A stretch of 60,513 bases of DNA from Lingula anatina (Eukaryota; Brachiopoda; Lingulata; Lingulida; Lingulidae), in the NCBI RefSeq assembly GCF_001039355.2, contig NW_019773689.1, forward strand, positions 1 through 60,513, given 5' to 3'. Below, in pieces: positions 37,401-50,000 of the stretch (the stretch's first letter is position 1; the number at the start of each line of letters is the position of its first letter). The position numbers were made by a program, and so were the translations under genes. A model generated the notes under the pieces. The model did not search any database. It worked only from the letters and a program-made list of their open reading frames with translations, and had not been told where the DNA came from.

Positions 37401-39724
37401 GAGCAGCACTATGTCTTATCCATGTGTACAATACATGACATGTGGCAAGATTTAGGACATTGTCAAATATTGTGCTAACAACAACCCATTCCAGAAACCC
37501 ATTGTGAGGAGTAACTGACATCTGACATTGATAGGAGTCTTGTATGGGTATATATTGTTTTCCAGATGACAGCTGTAGGTAAATTGCAACCTCCCACACA
37601 AACAAACTCAAATCATCACATTTGCTGTTTTGTTTGATAGCAAATAATACATTGCAATATTGAAATATTTGTTTTGGTCAATTCTCACACTTCTGATTAT
37701 CAATTTCCGATATACTTGGCACTTAAAAAAGACAGTCAACTGATTAGCTTATCACAGATTTTTATTGTTGTTAAGCATCTTTTGTGCAAATTTTAGAAGT
37801 ATTGGACAAGATTTGACAAAATTATTAATGTTTAACTATTTTGAGCCTTGGAATTTGCCAGTGTTTTTGTGGTAGAGTTCTGTTTTCTGAAATATATTGC
37901 NACAGCTGTAATAAACTTGCAACCTCCTACACAAACAAACTCAAATCATCACATTTGCTGTTTTCTTTGATAGCAAATAATACATTGCAATATTGAAATA
38001 TTTGTTTTGGTCAATTCTCACACTTCTTATTATCAATTTTCAATAAACTTGGCACTTAAAAAAACACAGTCAACTGATTAGCTTATCACAGATTTTTATT
38101 GTTGTTTAGCATCTTTTGTGCAAATTTCATAAGTATTGGACAAGATTTGACAAAATTATTAACGTTTAACTATTTTGAGCCATGGAATTTGCCAGTGTTT
38201 TTGTGGTAGTTTTTTGTTTTCCAAAATATATTGCCCCAAAGAACACTTTTCATTTGACACTGACAACTGATCAGCTTTTAACACACTTTTATTGTTGTTA
38301 AGCATCATTTGTACAGATTTTATAAACATTGAATGAGATTTGACAAAATTATTAACATTTAACTATTTTAAGTCATGAAATTTGCCAACTTCTTTTCAGT
38401 GTAATTTTGAGTTTTCTCTTATATATTGTACAAAGAAAATACTTTTCGTTAGACACAGTCAACTGATCAGCTTATCACAGATTTTTATTGTTGTTAAGCA
38501 TCATTTGTGCAAATTCAGAAACATTGGACAAGATTTGTCAAAATTATTAACATTTAACTATTTTAAGTCATGGAATTTGCCAGTGTTTTCAGTTTAATTT
38601 TCATTTTTCTCAAATATATCGTCCATAGAAAATACTTTTCATTAGACACACAGTCAACTGATCAGATTATCACAGATTTTCATTGATGTCAAGCATCATT
38701 TGTTAAAATATCAGAAATATTGGACAAGATTTGACAAAATTATTAACCTTTAACTATTTTAAATCATGGAATTTGCCAGTGTTTTCAGTGCTATTTTCAG
38801 TTTTCTCAAATATATTGTCCAAAGAAAATACTTTTCGTTAGACACAGTCAACTGATCAGCTTATCACAGATTTTTATTGTTGTTAAGCATCATTTGTGCA
38901 AATTCAGAAACATTGGACAAGATTTGTCAAAATTATTAACATTTAACTATTTTAAGTCATGGAATTTGCCAGTGTTTTCAATGTAATTTACAGTTTTTTC
39001 AGTTATATTGTTCTTTTTCCAGAGTACCTTTACCATGAAAAAGGAAGGAAGTGAAGTTTAAGACAGCATCAAGAGCAGCATTCTGTCTTATTCATGTGTT
39101 CAATACATGATATGTGGCAAGATTTAGTGCATTGTCAAATATTGTGCTAACAGCAACCCATTCCAGAAACCCATTGTAAGGAGTAGTCTGCATCTGGCAT
39201 TGATAGTAAGGAGAAGTCTTGTATGGGTATGTATTGCTTTCCAGATGACAGTTACAGGTAATTTGCAACCTTCTACACAAACAAACTCAAGTCATCACAT
39301 ATGCCATTTCTAGCTTCGATAGTAAATAATACATTGCAATATTGAAATATTTGTTTTGGATAATTCTCACACTTCTGATTATCAATTTCCAATAAACTTG
39401 ACACTTAAAAAAAGACACAGACAACTGATCAGCTTATCACAGACTTTTATTGTTGTTAAGCATCATTTGTACAGATTTCAGAAGCATTGGACAAGATTTG
39501 TCAAAATTATTAACGTTTAACTATTTTAAATCATGGAATTCGCCAGTGTTTTCAGTGTAATTTTCAGTTTTCTCAAATATATAGTCCAAAGAAAATACTT
39601 TTCATTAGACACAGTCAACTGATCGGCTTATGACAGATTTTTATTGTTGTTAAGTATCATTTGTAAAAATTTCAGAAATATTTGACAAGATTTGACAAAA
39701 TTATTAACGTTTAACTATTTTAAG
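34447..39724. repeat. Higher-order satellite array carrying an exon-like module
   Basis: Basic units of about 195 bp contain GCTTATCACAGATTTTTATT, AAGCATCATTTGTGCAAATT and TTTAACTATTTTAAGTCATG. They are grouped in larger units, each with one copy of an exon-like module that starts after CTTTCTTTCCAG at 35068, 36215, 37357 and 39023. The spacings are 1147, 1142 and 1666 bp. The left end is a truncated module tail. A single N at 37901 marks a join within the array, so copy number may be wrong. Confidence 0.9.
36215..36361 (+). pseudogene. Exon-like module in the satellite (the only copy open throughout)
   Basis: After the acceptor CTTTCTTTCCAG comes a 147-nt stretch ending before GTGAGG, a good donor. 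It is 49 codons, phase 0 at both ends. It reads from STLTMKKKAVKDSSK through CGKISDIVKYCANNK to QKPI. In the other three copies the same frame is broken by TAG, where this copy has TCG. The module could be a captured exon spread by satellite growth, or a fortuitous frame. I recognise no domain. Confidence 0.35.
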
Positions 39725-41100
39725 GGGGGAATGTAGGTTTGAGGTTTTCTCTTAAAATAAAGGTCTGGGCTTTTTTATTCCTGTCACATTCATTTAATGT
39801 ATCTTCAAAATATCTAATAATGCTTGGAACACAGATCCAACTTCATCGTGTGACGTAATATTGGGATTTTGGGGACAAAAACACCATTTTTATACACCTG
39901 ATTTTCTCAGGCACCTGGACAGCTATAAACTTGCTTTTGATGGCATTATAACACTTGAACAAAGTACTACAGCATGGAGTCAGGGATTTTTCTTCAGACA
40001 CTTATTGTTGATTTTATCTATAAAAACATGAAATTACATCAAAATATTAGGGAATTTTCACTTTCAAAGTCTATAACTTAGAAAAGAGAGGATCAATCAA
40101 AATTTCTTAAAAAGCACTTTTAGTGCATACTTTTCATAATTAGCATGGTGAATTTGGTCACCCTCAGGTGTACAGGTAGACAGTTATAGCTTACTAAGAT
40201 AATGCTATCTCGTCAATATTGAAAGCAAAGAAAACGAGCAAAAACCCTTTCAGGGAGGTTAATTGTCCAAATTAGCAAATTAAATTTTTGGCAGCTTTAC
40301 CTGTTATCGTTCTGACGATCGCGAAGATGAGTACTCTATTGCCGGTTGAAATGAACTTGTTTGCATGCATTTGGATGTCAGAAAATCTTATTTTTGTATC
40401 AATCTCACCTCCTGTTAGTAACTTCAAGGGGTTACTGCTAGCACTGCCAGAATGATTGACAGGCAATCAAGTAAGCCCTAATGACTCAAGCAATCAGTGG
40501 CCACGTCAATTGCCATCGGGGCAAGTGTAAGGGATGCGCTCTAGGATGTGCACACAATAGCAGCATCGCAGGCGGTCTTGTCCACATTCGCCAAGCAAAA
40601 ATGGTTCGAAAACACGGTCGTGTTACAGGACGCCGATCGGATCAAATTGCCCAAGTTGCATAGATTCAGGGGCGTAACCAGACCTTTAAAATTGTACGCA
40701 CAGATTTTTTAAATTCCCAGCAAAATGTAGACTAACGCAAGAGATGAAGGACAGCGTAATTACAGCATATGTACCACACATCGCAGCTTAATTTCCATTA
40801 ATAATAAAATCATCATTTAGTCAGAAATATTCTCGCAATTAAAAAAGTTTCAATATTCTTATTACCCAGAACGGTAAATTTATTTAAAAGGAGGCTAGCT
40901 TTGCATATGTGGAACCCCCTTCGAATAATCCTGGATCCACCTCTGAGTTGAACTAACATACGGTTTCATTCACCTTACATGTGGATGCATGGCTCCCAAA
41001 GACAACCAATTGTACGACACGACAGAGCTCTGATACATCTAAGTTTAATTATTTGTTTGTAAAAATTCCCCATGTCACTCTGTTAGTTTGGAGGGGTTAG

Positions 41101-41220
41101 NNNNNNNNNNNNNNNNNNNNNNNNNNNNNNNNNNNNNNNNNNNNNNNNNNNNNNNNNNNNNNNNNNNNNNNNNNNNNNNNNNNNNNNNNNNNNNNNNNNN
41201 NNNNNNNNNNNNNNNNNNNN
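41101..41220. other. Assembly gap (120 N)
   Basis: A run of 120 undetermined bases. Confidence 1.
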
Positions 41221-41859
41221 CTGGGTCAAGTCCGTGTCAAAATTCTTTGAAGTTTTGCAGGCAAAATTATTCCTTTGTTTCTCTAGCTCCTTCTTAAACC
41301 TGGTGTCCAGATTTTATCATGTGCCCCCAGGGTTGCTGGATCGAGCTGCTCTTTGAAAATAACACTCAGGCAGATTTTTACCTGAGATAAATATCGCCAG
41401 TGAGAATGCGCTTGATATTCTGAAGAAAGATTGTACAGAAGAGTTGAGGGCCACTGAACCCTCCAATTAAGAGGTAAAGGAAGTTCCAGTTAGTTGGACG
41501 ATTAAGATAGGACTTGTTAAGGTTACGGGCATTGTTAACCTCAGTTTGCAAGACGGGGAGGGGGGGGGGGGTCAGAACAATTGTGCCAATACAATTGATA
41601 CAGAGGATTTGTACATACAGGTCACTTTAATAAGCAGAGGATTTTCTTTTATATTCCGTGAAAAATACACTAAATCTATATAAAATAATATCATGGTTGG
41701 CCAAAAAATTGTACGCACAGTGCATCCGTGCGTATGCCTAGTTACGCCCATGCCTAGGTGTAAGGAGAGAAGCACTGGAACAATAAGGTGCACACCAGTG
41801 TGTCTGACACGATCGTTTTGCAAACAGAATGTCGTGCTGTTTTCGAAGTTATTTTGAGC

Positions 41860-42092
41860 CTTAGGGACCGTTCCTGCAGATATTTGGATCGATCTATCTC
41901 CACGGGGAGTCTCACTAAATTGCCATCTGTTATCGGCGAGGCCGAGCGTGCAAGAAAGACAATTACCCCCTAGCTGATTCGGTAGACGTGACAGACGTTT
42001 AAGCCTCTTCAGCTGATAGCAATTTAGCGTGAACCCCCAGGGAGTTAGGTCGATCCAGATAGATCGATCTAGGCATGAAAACCCAGTCTTAA
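41860..42092. mobile_element. Foldback MITE, family A
   Basis: It begins CTTAGGGACCGTTCCTGCAG and ends ACCCAGTCTTAA, with GGATCGATCTATCTCC and AGATAGATCGATC arms and the internal words AATTGCCATC, ATTACCCCC and GCAATTTAGCGTG. It is non-coding. Confidence 0.75.
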
Positions 42093-43217
42093 TTTCCAAG
42101 CTCAATAAGAGAGCTACACACGCACATATATAAAAGCAGAAGGTTAGCGTTTTGAAATAAGAAAGGAAAGCGACCAAAGTACGCTAGAGCAGAAATAAGT
42201 TCACCACAAAAGATGAAATATATGTACTCGATTTCCACCCTCGATTTTGCCCGTGACTGCCAAATGTTTCAGTTCTTCCTCTCTCAGGATATGACCTAGA
42301 CTCCTCATTTGTGCCCCACTTTTAGTTTGTAATAACTTTCTCTTAGTACTTGGTTTATTTAGTATACCGGTACTTCAGCGTTTGAGATGTCACATGTTCT
42401 GTTCAAAATATTCCCAGCATCCTTCAGTAAAATCCACATGTCAACTGCACCTAGATTGTTTTCTCTATTTTCTTAATTTTTTTTATACTAGAAGTCTAGT
42501 TTTCATTATGTTGTGCCATATGTCAAGGTCGGGAGATTTTTCAAATTCTTAACCTCTGTTGATGTTAGATAATTGTTTTCGTTTTTGAAAAGTAGGCCTA
42601 TCTCGATTTTTATCAAATGTGGGTTTTAACTATGTCAATTTCATTCTTAAATTCTTTATCACATTTATGATATTTTCAAACTGCCTAGGAAGCAGAACTT
42701 TACTACTTGGATATCCTTCCTTTACTGTTCTCTTTCCAATTCTCAAATTACAGTTTGGCATATCTGCTTTTTTTCCTTACATGTTTATATAACCATGTAT
42801 GCACTTAGTCTGTCTGCAGTTTAAGGGCAATCCTATTCTTTCACTTGCTGCTTCTACCTTTTGAGTCACTAATGAGCATCTAAATTTGACGAATGTATTA
42901 ATTTTCTTGTCTATGTTGCTCTCAGAATGGCGAAAATGCATGTTAAGGGCCCCTTATTCGCAACAGACGAAATTCTACTGTAATATGAAAAGCACAGGAG
43001 TAGAAAAAACAATTTTGTCTTGCTCTGTTTGTTGAACTGGTGGGCCTGCAGCCCGCAATCCCCCCACACACACACACCTTTCCCCAAGGTAGGCCTAAAT
43101 CACCGTATTCGAATTAAATCACTCTTTTTCAATTCCTGTTATTCCTATATTTTATATCTTATTCGCAGTTGATTTTCTATTTGCTACTCCAATTAAGAAA
43201 ACTTCTCTTTATTCCAG

Positions 43218-45980
43218 CTGTTGCAGCCTTCGTCGGAAACACAGTCGTCATCCTTGTGTGTTGGTTCGGACGTCACTTCCGGAAACAGCCGCATTGCCGC
43301 CTCGTTTTGCACATGAGCGTAGCAGGGGTCGCCCTCACCGTGACGGGGCACGTAATGTTCACCGTCTCTGCCTTTGAGACAGAGTGGGCCTTTGGTGATT
43401 GGGGTTGTCAAGCAGCAGCGTTCCTCTGTTACTTTTTCGCCCTGGCTTGTGAAAACATCCACGTCGCCATTGCTGTGTATAGATACATTCACATGCACAA
43501 GCCTCACTTACGTAAGGATATATTGCTCTGTCTGTTTGTCTGTCCGTTTGCATGTCCGTCTGTCTGTCAGTCAGTTTTTTTAAACATAGCGGCTTGTAAA
43601 AATAAGCCAGACCCAAAATTTTGGCAAGGGGGAGTTTAACAAGGGTAAGAAGTACACAATTTTACCATCATATGTACCGTGCACCAGTAGCCCACAAAAT
43701 TGGAAACTTTACTCGGTTTTGTAACTTTGCTCGTTATCCTTCAAATATGGCGCAACTCGTTTGAAAGCAGGCCCGTAGGGAGCAATTTCAAAAGGGGGGT
43801 TCTTTTTCTGAAAAAGTGGACCTTTTTCCATAAAAACTTCATGAACCTACATCAAATTTTACACAGAGTGGACCTTTTCCCACCAAAAGGGGTGGTTCTT
43901 TCTAACCCCCCGAACCCCCTGGCTACGGACTTGGAAAGCGTGTCTAAATTTAACTGCCCTGCCCCTACTGGGAAGGCGCACGCGGGAGGCGGGGAACTAT
44001 TGTCAAGTGCGCGCCATATTTGATCCACAGACTAGTTAGTCCTCGAATTAACTTGTCCTGAATGCGCCCTTGGAGTTTATTCCATGTTCCAATGCCACCA
44101 TTATGCTGATACGTGAACCCCTCTAATGATTGCCCTTATTGTTAGGCTTCTGCTCTGCGAAGTTTTCATTCCTGCACTGCGAATGATAACAACTAAGGAG
44201 ACTGAGTTCTGTACGAAACCATTTAAACTTCTACTGTTTCACCAAAGGTCAATAATTATGCAGGTTTCACCGTTTCCGCTGTATCATGATAATAATTAGC
44301 TTGGTTAAACTTGTCGGAGCTCATTAGCGCTTAACAACGAGACAGACGTTGGATAATTTGAGCATATGCATAAATCCGCTTTTCATAGTTGCAATAGGTA
44401 ATGTAAAAAAAAAAAAAAAACAGCTTCGACATGTATGAGCATATGCATAAATCCGCTTTTCGTTGCTGCAGTAGGTAATCTAAAAATCCCCCCCAGCTTA
44501 TCTTTTTCAATGTTAATCCGAAACCCTGATCACAATATTATCCAGTGATGACATGGCGCTGTTTTCGAAACACAAACTAATACATTTGTAAGTCGACGCT
44601 TACGGGTCCATTCCCATTGGCACTATCGGTCTAGGTAAATTCAACTCCGTAGGGGCTTCCGTTGAATGCAATCAGTTTAACAGATTAACACGCCTCCTAC
44701 TGTTTCCAGCGTACTTGTATAATCACCAGTTTTTCTGTATTCTTCTCAATGCCAGGAGGAGGCGTGTTTATCTGTTAAAGTGCGAGAGTTCCTGCAGAGT
44801 TGGATCGATCTATGTAGGCCGATGGAGTCCATGGGAATGAGCTCATCGGTAACTCTCATAATGCCAGTCATAAGTGCATGGAGCACTTTGTTATTATTTT
44901 TCTTTTTTTAACACCAGGACACCAGGCCTTTTTTTCTCGTCTGATAGTAGTACATGTATGAGGGTCACATGGGGGGGGGGGGGGGGGGGGGCCCGTTTCA
45001 CAAAAAAAAAAATCNTTCTCGTCTGATAGTAGTACATGTATGAGGGTCACATGGGGGGGGGGGGGGGGGGGGCACAGTTCACAAGAAATAAAATCATCAA
45101 TCCAAAGAGCACAGTAAATAAAACTTAACTCATACATGTATCTCACTGATAATGCTAGTCGAAAATCCTGGAAATCACGAATCACCGGATGTAATTAATT
45201 TCTTTCACAGAGGGCGAAGAAGCCGAATTCACGAGTACCGGGGAAGGGGAACTTTACACGGATCAAAATAAATATTGTGAGCGTGTCTCGCATCTCGGGA
45301 AATAAAAAGTGTCTATCACGTACGGACACGAAAATACAAAATTGGACCCTTTAGTATGTAATAATATTCACCATGCGTTATACACAGCAGATGTTTGCCC
45401 TCATATAATACGAATCTTAACAAAAAGGGTATTGAAATGTTACAATGAATTCTCAATATGATTGTGCGGAATTAATGAACCACGGGAACATCTGTCTGCT
45501 TATGAAAGTAATATTGATAAAAATTGCAGGGATTATATATCTTCATAAGTTCATATGTGTATTGGGGATGTTAAGATCAATTCATCTATCTATGTGATAG
45601 CCTTTCGGTTGTCACATTTGACCACTGTGGAACTATGGTCTCTGAAACCTAGGGTCTCTGAAATCTCCAAATTAGCTTCATATTAGTCAGAAAGTTTTCA
45701 TTTATGACAGATCCAGATATTTGATTTACCTGTTGACTGTTTCGTCTGTTGTCTCTGTAATATGTCAAGTCTGTCTGTGAACAGACGAAACAGCCAACAG
45801 GCAATTCAATTATTTGGATCTGTCATAAATGAAGACTTTCTGACTATCAAAACTGAGATCCAATGAAACTATTTTCACAGCTTCATACTATTAACTCTCG
45901 CGAATAAGAAAGAAACGCAACTTACTGGACTTTTAAAAATACAACTGAGAAATTAGCACTTGCTTTCATCATTTCCAATC

Positions 45981-46027
<47 letters not shown>

Positions 46028-46790
46028 TTTGCAGGTTACACTCTGGATCATAAAATAGCACCAAGAGTGGTCGAGGCAGTAGAAGCCAGCATATGGGTCT
46101 ACAGCCTCCTTGTCACCGTCCCTCCATTCTTGGGTTGGTCGTCCTACACGTACGAAGCCTATGGGGTGTCTTGCAGTCTGAACTGGCACGGCGATACCAT
46201 CAGCGACATCACGTATATAGCATTCTCTGTGGTGTTTGGGTTCTTGCTGCATATTGGCATCATGGTGTATTGTTATTGCAAGGTAAACGGCACAGTTGTG
46301 TGTGCATTTGCAGTCAAAATTTGGTTCTTCTACTCTTTTTTTTTCACGATATACCTTTACGTCGTTCATATCTTTTACTTAGTTTTTTAAGCGCGTTCGT
46401 TAATGCTTCGTATCCGGTTTTAGCTATATGTTAAGTTTAGTCACAAAACGATAAAGGTGTAACTAATTTAAATAGAAAGCATGAGGGTTGGATGTTGGAT
46501 GACACCTATTTAAAACAAAGGAAAATTACCCACGGAGTATTTGTGTACAATGCACTTGGTGACATAGCAACGAGTTTTCGAGATAACAATGTCATGTAAT
46601 ATTCCGTCTATTTCTCGTGCAGAAACACTTCCGTTTCAGGAAAACAATTCAATATACATTTTGTCTGTCTCAAGGTCCTCCGGAAAGTGCGAAGGGCGAT
46701 AAGAAACGTCACACCATGCGCTTTAAACACAACTTTCAGCAGGCAACAACTTCGAAAACACTTAAACGCGGAGACGAAAATGACGTGTGT

Positions 46791-46836
<46 letters not shown>

Positions 46837-47011
46837 CTGTTCACTCACACATTAAAGGTTTTCTTACACACATTTTATTGGTTTTCTTGTTTTGTTCAAA
46901 CAACTCTGTTGTGGGCATATATCAGTATGTAATTCAAAAATATTTGGCCGTGGAACACATTGTCAGTTAAAAAATAAAATAAAAAAGTAGATTTTTACAG
47001 CCCATAAACGC

Positions 47012-47057
<46 letters not shown>

Positions 47058-50000
47058 AATCTCAGCGTACATACCTGGTATGTTTGGCTTACAATATATG
47101 TAAGTAAAAATAGACCCTAAACATACGCTGTGTTTTTTAAGTGCCATGTTCCATAACTTTTATTTTTATTTCATTTCGTATACCGTTGTTTTATTTGCAT
47201 TTGTCATCGAAATTCAATCCCTTCTGGAGAGAATAAACGTTTTTATGACCTATAAGGCATGACGTTTTAACCCATCACAAATAGTCTTGATCACATATGG
47301 CCGACCCTCACTCACATTACACGTTTTCAGAACAACCCGGCAAACACATAAAGTTTACCATAACGTGGTCATAACGTTTTTTGGTAAAATTAACGTTATG
47401 GTAACGTTATAATAACGTTATGTGTTTGCTTGGAAGTTGGTCCGTGGACTAAAAGATCCGCGGATCAAATATGACCGACCATACTTAAAAGTGCCCGCGA
47501 TCAATCTATTCAGTGTCTATTGATGGATAATGTGTCAATCTTTCAAGTTAGTGGGTCGGCCATATTTGATCCGCGGATCTGTTTGTCCGCGGTTCATCTT
47601 TGTTGTCAATGCGGCCAAAGAGACTAAAAGCGCATTCAGAACAAGTTGATCCGCGGACTAACAGATCCGAGGAGTAAATATGGTCGATCCACTTAAAAGT
47701 GACGCCGCTAATCCCATGATGGTCTCCCCGCCTCCACACGCGCCTTCAAACGTGCAAGGGCCTAGCTCTTTTAATTTTAATTTAAAAAAAAAAACTCGGA
47801 GCCAAGATTTTATACTTTCATTGGCGCGTATGGAGGCCGGGGGATTAAAGCGGCTTGCTTTTTAGTGGACATATTTAGTGCCATATTTAGTCGGGATATC
47901 AGTTAGTCCGCGGATCATCTCTTCTGAATGCACTCTAATTGACCCATCGGAAGTAATGATATCGATGTCATCGTTGATGGGCGGGTTGCCATTGCAGTGA
48001 TCTTGAAAAACCCTTTTGTGATGTCAGTCCTTATAGATAAAACAAACGTGAGTTCATAAAATGGTTAAATATTTAACGTTCTTTACACATTCAAGTTTTT
48101 GTTTTTTTTTTGTGTTTACAGTTATGCGTAGCGATGGTGGCATTTTTCGTGGTGGCCTGGGCACCGTATGCCATACTCTCAGTGGCTGGGATCTTCATGC
48201 CACTGCCCGTCATCTACAATGTCATGCCTACAATGTTTGCAAAGAGCTTTTGTGTCTTTAACCCCATCCTCTACGCCCTGTTCAACGACGATTTTCGCTT
48301 CGACGTGCGTTACGTCTTGCGTTGCAACCTCAATAAGGTGCTTCAGAGTAGGCGACCCCTTGACGAGGAAGTGGTAGTTGATGTTGCGTAAGTAGATTAC
48401 ATGTAGGACTGTGTTCCCATAAACATATAGTACTAGCAGAATCGATCTATCTCAGCGGGTATTCTCGCTAAGGCGCAGTCAATGTAATCAGCTCAATAGT
48501 CTGGCACGCCCCCTAGCAAAGCAACATGAATACATCATGGACCACAAAGCTTTCCCGACTTTACCCAAGTGCTTTGAGTTACGAAGGGGCGTGCCAGACA
48601 TTTCAGTCGTTATACTGATTGCGATTCAGTAAGAATCCCCGAGGAGGTAAGATCGATTCAGCTAGTGCGATAGGGTTATGGGAACGCGCCCTAGTAAGAC
48701 TGCACAAAATCAAAACCAAAATGAAATGAAATACAATGAAGTTAGACTTTGCCAGTAAACGTTTTCTCGTCAAGAAAGAAAAGGAAGCAATTTGATTTAG
48801 GGACCATTCCCAGACCCTATCGTTCTAACTGTGGATCGATCTATCTCCAAGGGGATTCTTGCTAAATTGCAATCAACTTAAGTGGCTTAGATGTCTGTCA
48901 CGCCTACCGAAGCTGCTAAGGGTTAATTAGTTACCGCTTAAGCTAAAAACAATTTAGCGAGAAACCCCTCGGAGATGGATCGATCCTGTTAGATCGATCT
49001 ATGTACGGGAACCCAATCTTAGAATCAGTGCTCTCTTTAAGACAACATAGGATAGGGAATCAGTAGATACAAACATTGTCTGTACAAAGAAAGAAAAAAG
49101 AAAGTTTGAAAGTCTGAAAGAAAGAAAGGTTCAAAAAAGAAAGAGAGAAAACACCATTGATCTGTTAACTATTTAGCCTCACCTTACTTGTAGTAATACT
49201 CTAATTCTGCTTTTGGTTAATATTCCGACTTTTTGACACATTTATCCACACCATCCAAGAAAATCATAAAATTACGTTAGCTTCAAGCGAGATTGCGCGG
49301 ATTTTTGGAGAAAAGTTGGGACAGAAATAATTCAATAGCAGAAAAAACGGTTGCAGTGCAAAAACGTTGAAATCCACCATTATTTATTCACTGATAATTT
49401 TCTGTTTGATTTTTTAAAAATAAATTGCAGCCTAATGCAAGGCATCATGATTTGCGTGTCGCTGCATTGCCTGCTAATTGCATAGCGTTTCACCCTTGTT
49501 GATTCTAGGCTTGACTTGTATGACGTCACACACTACCTCTTGTATGGTTATCTTGGATGATGTCCATTGCCTAGTAATTATTAGAATTTAACTCTATTTT
49601 TAGTATTTTTCAAATGTTCAAGTCGTCCAATTTTCGATACTTTTATCCACAGCTATATCGGCAGGTCCGCACAGCAAGACGTCTACTCGATAAAACTTTC
49701 ACAAAACGGGGTTTTCATTTCTGAGCAAAGGGCGACAGCCGAGGATTCTCGCATTGTTGCTAAGAAGTTACAAGTGCCTTCTTTCAGCACCATGGCAGTG
49801 CAGTCTGTGTCATCTTTTCCAAGCGATGACTTAGCAGAAAGACAATCCTCTATCGAAACCGCTGCTCCTGCAGTTCCGGGGCCGTCAGGAATTCGTTCTA
49901 GACTATCTAAGCAGGAAGCGGGGCCGCTTACGCGTTATTATTCGTGGCCACAAGCAGAAAGAACAAGGCTCCAGTCGTGCGAAATGGAGGACATATCGTT

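Larger units (their letters stand above)
39725..43217. other. Region between the satellite and the first seen opsin exon
   Basis: It contains the 120-N gap, a family A element at 41860, and fragments near 40668-40946 and 41698-41755 that share AAATTGTACGCACAG and end in GGATCCACCTCTG. The missing first opsin exon(s) could lie here, in the gap, or further upstream; I could not identify them. Confidence 0.4.

Noticed and set aside
34990-37611. Minus-strand open frames of about 105 codons repeated several times in the satellite
   Set aside because: They recur with the satellite period and are the antisense of the exon-like module, with no splice or start support.
40272-40663. Opposed frames of about 60 codons on each strand
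   Set aside because: They overlap each other, lack splice sites and sit next to element fragments.
45016-45072. Long proline-like runs in minus-strand translation
   Set aside because: They are translations of poly-G tracts in a duplicated assembly junction, not a gene.
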